From DATIBQ01 sp964573395 (GTDB taxonomy: Bacteria > Patescibacteriota > Minisyncoccia > Phycocordibacterales > UBA9973), in contig CAZNJI010000005.1 in assembly GCA_964573395.1 (NCBI GenBank), positions 10,938 through 74,937 on the forward strand: 64,000 nt of DNA, written 5' to 3'. The position numbers and the translations under genes were made by a program. Positions within the stretch are counted from its first letter, which is position 1, and every line of letters begins with the position of its first letter. The notes under the pieces are model-generated. The model was not told the DNA's origin, ran no database searches, and was given only the letters and a program-made list of their open reading frames with translations. Below are positions 31,433-38,765 of this stretch, piece after piece.

Positions 31433-31797
31433 TCCCCTGTAGCTCAGCGGTAGAGCAGTCGCCTGTAACATGAACAATGTTCAAATAGCAGCTTCCCGAT
31501 CGAAAGACGGGTCGAAAAACGAAGTGAATTGACTGGAAATCCTGATCACACAGGATAATCAGCAGCCAAGCCCAGCCGTGAATCCAATAAGTTATTGAAC
31601 TCACAACTGGGAAGGTTCAGAGACTATCTCGAAAGAGAGTACTCTCAGCCGTATTTTGTTTATAAAAAAATACGGCTAGGCGGAAGCGCTTCGCACCTTC
31701 CCTTTTTATTAAGAATGGTGATGATATAGTCCATACCCGCAGTAATGCGAGAATATATGTAAGCGATTGGTCGTAGGTTCGAATCCTACCGGGGGAG
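31433..31797 (+). tRNA. tRNA-Asn(GTT) split by a group I intron
   Basis: Exons 31433-31466 and 31760-31797 join to a 72-nt tRNA: acceptor TCCCCTG/CGGGGGA, discriminator G, D stem GCTC/GAGC, anticodon stem GTCGC/GCGAT, loop CTGTTAA (anticodon GTT), T stem GTAGG/CCTAC. The U start, G discriminator and loop fit tRNA-Asn. The intron sits between bases 35 and 36 of the anticodon. The last 12 bases double as the end of the recombinase gene on the other strand. Confidence 0.9.
31467..31759 (+). other. Group I self-splicing intron, 293 nt
   Basis: Exon 1 ends in U and the intron ends in G, as group I splicing requires. CTGT of exon 1 pairs with GCAG (31488-31491), placing a U-G wobble at the 5' splice site (P1), with an inner TGAAC/GTTCA extension. 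Conserved core elements are present in order: P (GAATTGACTGGAAA, 31525-31538), Q (AATCAGCAGCCAAGC, 31557-31571), R (GGTTCAGAGACTATC, 31614-31628) and S (GATGATATAGTCC, 31720-31732). GACTAT of R pairs with ATAGTC of S (P7), and ATCCTG/CAGGAT forms a P5 hairpin. No homing endonuclease is encoded. Size and site fit the small tRNA introns (IC3-like). Confidence 0.92.
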
Positions 31798-31805
31798 CAA
31801 AGTCG
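31780..31805. other. Proposed attL junction in the tRNA-Asn 3' end
   Basis: The tRNA T arm and acceptor end in GGGGGAGCAAAG. The GGGAGC core is shared with the outer end of all four tail repeats. Repeat D shares GGGAGCAAAGT. Exact crossover bases cannot be fixed from one sequence. Confidence 0.55.
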
Positions 31806-33462
31806 AACAAACATCCCTGAAAATAGGATTTTGTTCCGAAACATCAATGATATTTTCAGGTTCGAACTGTATGTTCTTCTGTTTTGCCGCACTTAGTCCA
31901 TCAATTAGAGTTTGAAACTCTTCTGCGTTGGTAATACTCATTTTTTCTTCATTCCAGATAAGGTTCGATTTAAACTTCTTCAAAACAACTCGTTTAGCCT
32001 TGGTATCATCTGAAGAAAGAACATCCACGAAAGATTGTGTTAAATCAACAATTTCACGCATTCGTATTGACCAATCCTGTCTTTGTATTGATTGCGTTTT
32101 AAGCTCAGCAACTTCCCTATCAATTTTTTCAGCATCTTTTTTGTAATCATCGGGAGAAGTTACACCATCGTTTAAATACTGTCGTGCTCGGTCCTTGCGT
32201 GCAAGAAGCTGTTCAAGGTGACTTTTTCTTCCTTGTTCAATCGTTACAATGTGCTCTACTTCTCTATCTTTCATTTCTTGAATATTTCTCCTGCACCAAT
32301 CCGCTAAAGCTGGCGATAGTTGAAGATTTTCCTTAACGTAGCTGATTAAGTAGTCAGTAATACAAGATTCTTCAATATATCGAGCTTTGAGTTTTTTCTT
32401 TCTACGACTGACGTTGTAATAGTAATGGTATGAGAGGTATTTAGGGCTCTTAATTTCTGCAAGTGTTTTGTTGCATTTAGGGCAACAGTCCTTGTTCTGG
32501 TAGGAGAATTTATATTTGCACTCGCAAATTAATTGAAGCTTTATATCTGGACCAATAAATTCACCGTAAGGAGATTTAATAAAACCACTATAAGGAGTTA
32601 AGTGCTCTTTTGTCTTTGGAACACTTCTATCTCCAAGCATTCTGCGTACCTTGTAATGTTCTGCCTCGGTTATCATTCGAGGTAATTCTGGAGCAAGCTC
32701 ATATCGTTCTCCTCCATAGTAAAAGAAGCCTGCAAAAATAGGGTCTTTCAAAATTTCATAAATACGTGAGTAAGTAATAAATTTCCCACCAATTCTTTTA
32801 CTCTTCCGTGTTGTGAACTTAACTTCATTTACTGCCCACTCATAGAGCTGTGTTCCGGAATAGCTTCCGGAAAGAAACATACTGAACATCTGTTTGATAA
32901 TGTTAAACCGATCCTCATCTACTAACCACTTCCTATTTCCCTTTTCTTCGCTTCGATCATTTTTAAACCCAAGAGCCGCAAGACCATGTGGGTATCCCAT
33001 GCTAGCTTTCTTTGCCTGCCCTCGTTTTACGTTTACCGAAAGATCTCGACTAAACTGATTAGCTGAACCAAATTCAACTGACATAAGGAGTGCATTTTCG
33101 TTTGGAAGATATACTTTAGTAGGAGTAATAATTGCTTTGATGATTCCTTTTTGAAGTAAGTCTATTATGAGCCCTCCATCAACCATGTTTCGAGCAAGAC
33201 GGTCCAATTTCCAGCAGATAATTGCATTGATTTTTCCCTCATGTAGGTCTTTAATCATTCGCTTATAAATCTCACGCTCTCCGGCAAAATGTGCCGATTT
33301 TGCTTCTTCATACAATTCTGACTTCACTATTTCCCAATATGAAATTAGACGCTCTGCCTCTTCCTTTTGGGCTGGAATTGAAAGGACCTGTTTTTCTTCA
33401 GATTCTTGCGATTTCCTACAATAAATTCCTGGAATTAAATCTTTTATTTGGTTCCTGTCCAT
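31786..33462 (-). CDS. Large serine recombinase
   Basis: 558 residues. Resolvase catalytic domain with IYCRKSQESEEKQVLSIPAQ (nucleophile Ser18) and CWKLDRLARNMVDGG, a recombinase domain (GYPHGLAALGFKND, RIYEILKDPIFAGFFYYGGE), a zinc ribbon (CECKYKFSYQNKDCCPKC) and a coiled coil (about 405-460). Four of its last codons and the stop lie in the tRNA-Asn gene on the other strand (C-terminus CSTLLPR). This marks attL of an element integrated at the tRNA 3' end. The 108-nt repeats at 40.4-43.0 kb continue the same frame at LLP and probably are the native C-terminal tail. Confidence 0.92.
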   Translation of the reverse strand: MDRNQIKDLIPGIYCRKSQESEEKQVLSIPAQKEEAERLISYWEIVKSELYEEAKSAHFAGEREIYKRMIKDLHEGKINAIICWKLDRLARNMVDGGLIIDLLQKGIIKAIITPTKVYLPNENALLMSVEFGSANQFSRDLSVNVKRGQAKKASMGYPHGLAALGFKNDRSEEKGNRKWLVDEDRFNIIKQMFSMFLSGSYSGTQLYEWAVNEVKFTTRKSKRIGGKFITYSRIYEILKDPIFAGFFYYGGERYELAPELPRMITEAEHYKVRRMLGDRSVPKTKEHLTPYSGFIKSPYGEFIGPDIKLQLICECKYKFSYQNKDCCPKCNKTLAEIKSPKYLSYHYYYNVSRRKKKLKARYIEESCITDYLISYVKENLQLSPALADWCRRNIQEMKDREVEHIVTIEQGRKSHLEQLLARKDRARQYLNDGVTSPDDYKKDAEKIDREVAELKTQSIQRQDWSIRMREIVDLTQSFVDVLSSDDTKAKRVVLKKFKSNLIWNEEKMSITNAEEFQTLIDGLSAAKQKNIQFEPENIIDVSEQNPIFRDVCSTLLPR

Positions 33463-33830
33463 AATTGGTTATCTATATTATTTTAACTCATTTTTACGTA
33501 GCACCCGACCTTTCTGCCTATAATGCATGGCATACCGATAATTTATGTAACAATCTAGGTATAAATACTGACGGCCTCTGCCCTAGAACTCCTGCATATG
33601 GTTCATTCTCTGAAGTTCCCTCTCTTAGGCATCATATTTATTGACCATATGAGGTGCTTATTAATGGGCTGGGTGCGGTGTAGGTCGTCGAAACGCATTA
33701 TTCCCAGCTTTCACATAAACACCCCATGTAGCCTTCATTTTCGTGTACATTGACCAATGTACCTTATTAAAGCGGTGTCTTTTTATCGCGAGTATTCACC
33801 AAAGTTCGCTGTGTAGATTGAATTGTCGAA
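33463..33830. other. Non-coding stretch upstream of the recombinase gene
   Basis: 368 bases without a supported gene on either strand. Short palindromic bits (for example CATATGGT/ACCATATG near 33596 and 33645, and ACATTGACCAATGT near 33748) could bind regulators or the recombinase. Nothing firm. Confidence 0.3.
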
Positions 33831-34001
33831 TCATTTTTTTTCCTGTTTAATAGACTCAACAAATAATGTAAGTAGAAAATCACCGATATTATTTATATCT
33901 GTATCAGATAGTTTTTGTGCGCCAGAATGACCTATTTCGTTTTGTAAGACAAAACGTAAATCATCAATCGCTTTTTGACTTAATCTTCTTATCTCTTCCA
34001 C
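33831..34001 (-). CDS. Hypothetical small protein, 56 residues
   Basis: Start set at GTG (VEEIRRLSQKAIDDLRFVLQ, 34001), because a longer frame would run through a strong hairpin. Helical, charged, ending DFLLTLFVESIKQEKK. No family recognised. May be a small regulator of the element. Confidence 0.45.
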   Translation of the reverse strand: MEEIRRLSQKAIDDLRFVLQNEIGHSGAQKLSDTDINNIGDFLLTLFVESIKQEKK

Positions 34002-34030
34002 TGTTGTGTGCCTATTAAATAAACACAGAA

Positions 34031-34118
34031 CAAAAAAGCCGAGCACCTAATATTAGGTTGTCTCGGCTTTTTTGTAAGGGAATACAACCTAGGTTAAATT
34101 AGGTTATATTCCCTTAGA
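34031..34118. terminator. Two stacked hairpins, one a strong terminator
   Basis: CAAAAAAGCCGAG (34031-34043) pairs with CTCGGCTTTTTTG (34062-34074), with ACCTAATATTAGGT in the loop. Next, AAGGGAATA/TATTCCCTT encloses CCTAGGTTAAATTAGG (34076-34118). The first works as a terminator in either direction. Confidence 0.65.
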
Positions 34119-34246
34119 GAAATAAGGAAACGTTGCACTGTTCTATAACTCGAATCGCTGTTTCTTGATGGTCACATAAAGCGCCCTCACAAGTTGCTAG
34201 AATTTGACTTTAAAAGTTCTGTAGCAAAACACCCACCACAACTGTA

Positions 34247-34296
34247 AGGTATTGGAGTACATATTGTTGTGAGGGATGTTTTACTCTCCAATACCT
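34247..34296. repeat. Inverted repeat AGGTATTGGAG
   Basis: AGGTATTGGAG (34247-34257) is the exact complement of CTCCAATACCT (34286-34296), with a 28-base loop and AT-rich sequence after it. Possible terminator, operator or recombination site. The surrounding 34119-34365 holds no gene. Confidence 0.45.
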
Positions 34297-34335
34297 AATT
34301 TTATTTTAGTAAATAAAAATCAAATTGTCTATAAG

Positions 34336-34351
34336 TTGATTTAGAAATCAA
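34336..34351. promoter_or_regulatory. Palindrome TTGATTTAGAAATCAA, copy 1
   Basis: Near-perfect 16-base palindrome (7-bp arms). An identical copy lies at 35125-35140. The pair brackets the two small membrane proteins and the interleaved terminator region, and copy 2 precedes the nuclease-like operon. Operator candidate. Confidence 0.4.
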
Positions 34352-34365
34352 GAAATCAAGTTTAA

Positions 34366-34512
34366 TTAATCCTCAAAACCACCTAATAAAGCGATTATTA
34401 TTCCCATAACAACAAGTGAAGCAATCGCTGTCCAGAAACCGCCCATTAATAATGCAATGATAAAAACAATTACGGCTAATATTCTCATGAATATATGAAT
34501 AAAAAACTTCAT
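34366..34512 (-). CDS. Small hydrophobic protein, 48 residues
   Basis: Two hydrophobic helices: MRILAVIVFIIALLMGGFWT and AIASLVVMGIIIALLGGF, ending FED. It starts 2 bases after the stop of the 76-residue membrane protein, so the two form an operon. Not recognised. Could be a toxin-like or pore-type peptide, but nothing in the sequence proves it. Confidence 0.6.
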   Translation of the reverse strand: MKFFIHIFMRILAVIVFIIALLMGGFWTAIASLVVMGIIIALLGGFED

Positions 34513-34514
34513 TT

Positions 34515-34745
34515 TTAATCTTTCTTAACCAAACTATATTCCTTCGGTTTCTTTCCAGTAATCTTATGAATTACTTTATTAGCGATAGTACATCCAATTA
34601 CTACAGCAATGATTAAAGGTATAAGTCCTTGAACAATAAGACCATTAACAATACCTATTACAATCAAAACAATAAATAACCCAACAATATAAGCAATGAT
34701 TATTCTTCCTGTACTAGGCTTCTTAATATTTAACTCTTCATTCAT
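34515..34745 (-). CDS. Small membrane protein, 76 residues
   Basis: Two transmembrane helices (IIIAYIVGLFIVLIVIGIVN and LIPLIIAVVIGCTIANKVIH) between a polar N-terminus (MNEELNIKKPSTGR) and a basic tail (KITGKKPKEYSLVKKD). Not recognised. First gene of a two-gene unit with the 48-residue protein. Confidence 0.65.
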   Translation of the reverse strand: MNEELNIKKPSTGRIIIAYIVGLFIVLIVIGIVNGLIVQGLIPLIIAVVIGCTIANKVIHKITGKKPKEYSLVKKD

Positions 34746-34822
34746 AGTTTAATTTTTTGTTTAAAAACAATAAAACATTCTTTTAATAATTAAATGGGTT
34801 TTTGTATATAAAACGCAAAAAG

Positions 34823-34926
34823 CCCAACACGAAGGTGGTAGCTTGCGCTACCCATACCAGTTTCCCGGTATGACCAGTGACGGCAGACCCTTCGATGTTG
34901 GGTTCTTTGCACGTCACTGGTTTTTC
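34823..34926. terminator. Interleaved stems usable as terminators on both strands (pseudoknot-capable)
   Basis: Stem 1: CCCAACACGAAGG (34823-34835) with CCTTCGATGTTGGG (34889-34902). Stem 2: ACCAGTGACG (34873-34882) with CGTCACTGGT (34912-34921). The stems cross, so they exclude each other or form a pseudoknot. Stem 2 is followed by TTTTTC on the plus strand, and stem 1 by CTTTTTG on the minus strand. Two more hairpins sit inside (GGTAGC/GCTACC, TACC/GGTA). It lies upstream of the small membrane proteins on their strand and could be an attenuator. Confidence 0.6.
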
Positions 34927-35124
34927 TTCACCATGCCAGCCCTAGGGGCTGGTTTAGGCTACTTCGCTAAGTATTACACGAAAATATGAAGTTTTCTACA
35001 GATAGGTTTAAAAACCCAAAAACCCAAGAAATCCATATTTTCTTAGGTAGATAAGAGTCCGGTTTTTAAACCGGAAAACCCGATATTTTGGTTTAAAAAC
35101 CAAAAAAACAATAACCCTTAAAAA

Positions 35125-35140
35125 TTGATTTAGAAATCAA
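35125..35140. promoter_or_regulatory. Palindrome TTGATTTAGAAATCAA, copy 2
   Basis: Identical to 34336-34351 and about 36 bases upstream of the nuclease-like gene start. Likely operator of that operon if it binds a repressor. Confidence 0.4.
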
Positions 35141-35176
35141 TTAATCAGAAATTGGCTTGTAAACACAAATATAGCT

Positions 35177-36094
35177 ATGATGCCAAATATGGAAAACTCT
35201 CCCACCCCTAAAACAATGTTTACTGATACATTTCCTGATGATATTACGTCTGACGAAGAATTAGATGTTATAAAAGCTCAATATCCAGATTACGATGATT
35301 ATTATGTGGCGAGTGGTTCCATTAAGGAACGTAGAGAAAGTTTTGATGCAATGTATCAAATATACGCTCCTTATGCCGATAAACACTTTCTTTCCGATCT
35401 AAAAAAGCATTTCCATGAACGAACATGGGAAATGTATATTGGATATACCCTAATAAAAAATGGTGTCTCATTTACATCCACAAATAAAGGACCAGATATT
35501 CTTATTGAAACACCTGAAGGGAAAATATGGATTGAAGCTGTTGTTTGTAACAGTGGAGATGGCCCAGATCGTGTCCCAGCTATGATATATGGTGTAGCCT
35601 CAGATGTACCCGATGATGAAATGATTATCAGAATGGCAAATAGCCTTGATGCCAAATTTAAAAAATATCAAAAATATATTAATGAAGATATTGTGTCAGT
35701 AGAAGATAAATTAATCATTGCTGTAAACGCCGGTATTTTTAGCCACGTAGTTGATGGAGATATGCCACTTATTCTAAAAGCAATTTTTGCTATCGGATTC
35801 CGAACATTATCATTACCAATCGACGGAAAAGGACCAGTAAAACCAGGGATCTCGACTAGAAATTTTATTGAAAAGAAAAATGGAAGCAAGGTTGCAACCA
35901 CTTTCTTTTTAGAAAAAGAACATGCTTCAATTAGTGCTGTTTTATATACCAGTAGAACAGTGCTTAATCAAGATGAGCCAGCTGGGACTAATATAATGGT
36001 AGTTCGTAATCCAATAGCTACTAATCCTCTCCCGGATGATGCGTTCCCATTTATGCATCAAATTATTACTAAAGGAGGCATTATAGAATTATGA
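35177..36094 (+). CDS. Nuclease-like protein (possible PD-(D/E)xK fold)
   Basis: 305 residues, cytosolic. The segment ERTWEMYIGYTLIKNG (about 76-91), then KGPDILIETPEGKIWIEAVV (about 99-118) has the layout of a restriction-type PD-(D/E)xK core (Glu helix, PD strand, ExV strand), though the usual lysine of ExK is not present (IEA). The rest is unrecognised. Its last 4 bases overlap the HNH gene (ATGA), so the products are made together. A second ATG at 35189 is possible. Role in an anti-phage or restriction system is inferred. Confidence 0.6.
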   Translation: MMPNMENSPTPKTMFTDTFPDDITSDEELDVIKAQYPDYDDYYVASGSIKERRESFDAMYQIYAPYADKHFLSDLKKHFHERTWEMYIGYTLIKNGVSFTSTNKGPDILIETPEGKIWIEAVVCNSGDGPDRVPAMIYGVASDVPDDEMIIRMANSLDAKFKKYQKYINEDIVSVEDKLIIAVNAGIFSHVVDGDMPLILKAIFAIGFRTLSLPIDGKGPVKPGISTRNFIEKKNGSKVATTFFLEKEHASISAVLYTSRTVLNQDEPAGTNIMVVRNPIATNPLPDDAFPFMHQIITKGGIIEL

Positions 36095-37089
36095 AAACCT
36101 GCATTTATTGTAGATCGCAGAATCAATCTTTATTTAAAGGGGTTGAGCATCTTATACCCCAAAGTTTTGGTACTTTCAGCTCTGAGACTCCAACGTTAAA
36201 ATGTGTTTGTGATGAGTGCAATGCTTTCTTTGCAAAAGAACTCGACCAAATACTTGCTCGTGACAGCTGGGAAGGTGTAGAGAGATACAAAAAAGGAATT
36301 AAATCCAGAGAACAAAGACCTATTAAGAGACTAAAATTTAGTCTCGAAAATACCCCAGAAATGGGCGAATTTGGCGGAATGGTTTTTGAAGGTGTTGATG
36401 CTACTACAGGAAAATTACTACATCCGAAAGGGCAATTTCATATAAAAAACATTAAAACTAAAAAATTTGATGTCTTCTTTACAGATGCAATAAAAAATAT
36501 AAAACTTGATGATGAAACGTATGGAGTAAAAGGCACGAGAGAAACAAAAATATTTGCAAATTCTGAAGAAGAACACCAAGCTGTTTTTGATGAAGTAAGA
36601 AAAATTATTCCGACTTATAAAATAAAAGAAAAATTTCAACCTCCATTTATTCAAGGTAGAAAAGATGATGAAGTAATTGAACTTCCAATTTGGATTGAGG
36701 GAACTATTGATCATCCTATAAAAAGAGGATTAATAAAGATTCTTCTAAATTTTTCAGCTTACTATATTGGAAATGAAGAAGTTCTTAAGTCGGAATGGGA
36801 TAAAGCAAGAGACTACGTTAGACTTAATTCAGAACCAATCTTGGGTAAAGCTGATACTAAACCTTTCTGGGGAGATGAAACAGAAGTAATGCGTCTCCCA
36901 AATGATAGCTTTAATATTCTTGTTGAGAATAAAGGTAAAGATGTAATAGGAAAAATCCAAATATATAATTTTTATACCCACACCTTTATTCTCGCTGAGA
37001 ATCACAGTATTCCTATAGGAAAAGAAAAAGCTATGCGCTTTACTAAAGGAAAACCTCCATACCGCGCAGAAAAAAGAACAGTGTTTTAA
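36091..37089 (+). CDS. HNH endonuclease-like protein
   Basis: 332 residues. An N-terminal HNH/zinc module, CIYCRSQNQSLF, GVEHLIPQSFG and CVCDECNAFFAKELD (about 4-55), gives CxxC...EHxIP...CxxCN, as in HNH_5-type nucleases. The remaining 270 residues are unrecognised and probably bind target or partner. Overlaps the previous gene by 4 bases, with a membrane protein 34 bases after it. No methylase is present, so a classic restriction-modification system is unlikely. Confidence 0.7.
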   Translation: MKTCIYCRSQNQSLFKGVEHLIPQSFGTFSSETPTLKCVCDECNAFFAKELDQILARDSWEGVERYKKGIKSREQRPIKRLKFSLENTPEMGEFGGMVFEGVDATTGKLLHPKGQFHIKNIKTKKFDVFFTDAIKNIKLDDETYGVKGTRETKIFANSEEEHQAVFDEVRKIIPTYKIKEKFQPPFIQGRKDDEVIELPIWIEGTIDHPIKRGLIKILLNFSAYYIGNEEVLKSEWDKARDYVRLNSEPILGKADTKPFWGDETEVMRLPNDSFNILVENKGKDVIGKIQIYNFYTHTFILAENHSIPIGKEKAMRFTKGKPPYRAEKRTVF

Positions 37090-37123
37090 ATATTAATTAA
37101 AAACCACCTTTTTAGTTATTTTT

Positions 37124-37801
37124 ATGAAGCTACTAGAAATATTTAATACTCGGGAATTAGCGACAATAGTATGGGTCATTATTTTATTTGTATATCTTAT
37201 CCGAAAACCAGAAATTCGCTCTAGTTTACTGCGATTTTTAAAAAGTGTTTTTAAATTATGGAAAATAGTGCTTAGCATGATTATCTACATCATTTTCTGT
37301 ATTTTTATTTTGCACAAAATGTCGTTCTGGAATATGGATTTACTTAAATTAACAATTTTTTGGTTTTTTGGTTGGGCTTCTGTAATGTTTATAAACCTCA
37401 ACGATATACAAAAAAATAAAAGTTACCTCAAAAAAGTACTAGTTAATATTTTAGGGTTAACAGTTGTTATTTCATTTATCACAAATTTCTATACATTTCC
37501 CTTTATAGCTGAACTGATCCTTTTACCAATCATTACGATCCTTTTAGTATTCACAGTTATGCCTCAAATTAAAGGCAACCTAAAAGTAAATAGACTCATA
37601 AACCAAGTACTAATTGTTTTTGGACTTATTGTATTAGCTATTAATATAAAGAGAGTAATATGTAATTTCCAAACTTTCTCCTCTATGAACACTCTACTAG
37701 AATTTCTTCTACCAATAATCCTATCCTTAATGTTTTTACCGTATCTTTATTTACTATTCCTTTATTCAGAATGTGAACAAAAGAAAATAAAGGGTAAATA
37801 A
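37124..37801 (+). CDS. Multi-pass membrane protein, 225 residues
   Basis: About six transmembrane helices, for example LATIVWVIILFVYLI, IVLSMIIYIIFCIFIL, FIAELILLPIITILLVFTVM and FLLPIILSLMFLPYLYLLFL, with small charged loops. Not recognised. It follows the nuclease-like and HNH genes in the same direction and could be the membrane effector of a three-gene system, though this is inference from position only. Confidence 0.6.
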   Translation: MKLLEIFNTRELATIVWVIILFVYLIRKPEIRSSLLRFLKSVFKLWKIVLSMIIYIIFCIFILHKMSFWNMDLLKLTIFWFFGWASVMFINLNDIQKNKSYLKKVLVNILGLTVVISFITNFYTFPFIAELILLPIITILLVFTVMPQIKGNLKVNRLINQVLIVFGLIVLAINIKRVICNFQTFSSMNTLLEFLLPIILSLMFLPYLYLLFLYSECEQKKIKGK

Positions 37802-37860
37802 TATTCCGAAGATCTGTACATAAGGCGGAGTTCTTCTGGTAATTTGTTACAATCTAACCT

Positions 37861-38622
37861 ATGCCAACAGAGGCTCATTTTACGCTATACCTCGATGAAA
37901 CTGGGGATCATCTTCTTTACTCAGAGGAAGAATACCTTCAAAATTCAGAACTAGAAAGTCATTGTACTCTCTTAGGCTACATCCTTCAAAATGACGTTAA
38001 GCCTATTGTAAAAGAAGGACTCAAAGCCTTGAAAAGAGAATTTTGGAAGACGGATGAAGTTATATTACATAGTGTAAAGATACGTCATAAACAAGGATGC
38101 TTCGCTTTGTTTCATTACATACCTGAAATGTATGAGAAATTTAAGGTTCGATTAATGGAGATTATTAAACTATCTAACCCCGTGATTGTATGTAGTTCAC
38201 TAGACAAGCGATTATGGATTAAAAAATATCCAAGGAAATACTACTTTAAAGACGATCCTTATGATCAGGCATTTATTTTTCTTCTGGAAAAATATGCGCG
38301 TTTTCTTAACGATCAGAAATACGACAAAGTGGTTGGTCGAATATCTGTTGAAAAAAGAGATCCCGCCAGAGACAAATCGCTAAGAGAGACATATACGAGC
38401 GTAAAGAGAAATGGTACTCAATTTCGCAATAAAAACTTTTTCGATAAACTCTCGGATAAAATGGATTTTGACAGTAAAGGATTCAATATTCCCGGTTTGC
38501 AATTGAGTGACTATTGTTCATATCCTTTTTATATAAACCATAAATTTCCTACTCGAGATAATAAATTATATGAACTACTTAAGACATATATTTATAACTG
38601 TGGACATAAAAAATGGCCCTAA
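37861..38622 (+). CDS. DUF3800 family protein
   Basis: 253 residues. It opens with the DUF3800 signature FTLYLDETGDH and shows VILHSVKIRH, later VGRISVEKRDPARDKSLRE and FNIPGLQLSDYCSYPFYINH, the conserved C-terminal aspartate region. The family has an RNase H-like fold and is often found in mobile and defence regions, but its activity is not established. Own terminator follows. Confidence 0.75.
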   Translation: MPTEAHFTLYLDETGDHLLYSEEEYLQNSELESHCTLLGYILQNDVKPIVKEGLKALKREFWKTDEVILHSVKIRHKQGCFALFHYIPEMYEKFKVRLMEIIKLSNPVIVCSSLDKRLWIKKYPRKYYFKDDPYDQAFIFLLEKYARFLNDQKYDKVVGRISVEKRDPARDKSLRETYTSVKRNGTQFRNKNFFDKLSDKMDFDSKGFNIPGLQLSDYCSYPFYINHKFPTRDNKLYELLKTYIYNCGHKKWP

Positions 38623-38626
38623 AAAA

Positions 38627-38657
38627 CACAAAAGAGCTCGTATTGAGCTCTTTTGTG
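38627..38657 (+). terminator. Terminator after the DUF3800 gene
   Basis: CACAAAAGAGCTC, 5-base loop, GAGCTCTTTTGTG: 13 bp perfect stem. It also faces the converging HEPN-motif gene. Confidence 0.65.
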
Positions 38658-38765
38658 ACCCCTCATTCGAAGGGAAAATATCACTGAATGATACCTTTTA
38701 ATTATATATTAAAGAACAATCTTGTATACATAGTTATTAACAGTCCATCAACGTTCGGAACAAAC

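Noticed and set aside
31433..31797. tRNA-Thr or tRNA-Tyr identity for the split tRNA
   Set aside because: Splicing after U35 with the 3' exon TAAGCGAT gives loop CTGTTAA (GTT). The U1/G73 acceptor fits Asn, not Thr or Tyr.
31617..31892. 91-codon minus frame over the tRNA-Asn intron
   Set aside because: It overlaps the intron core and the tRNA. The SPGRIRTYDQSL string is the typical translation of tRNA antisense.
31786..33462. Prophage
   Set aside because: The island has an integrase but no capsid, terminase, portal or tail gene.
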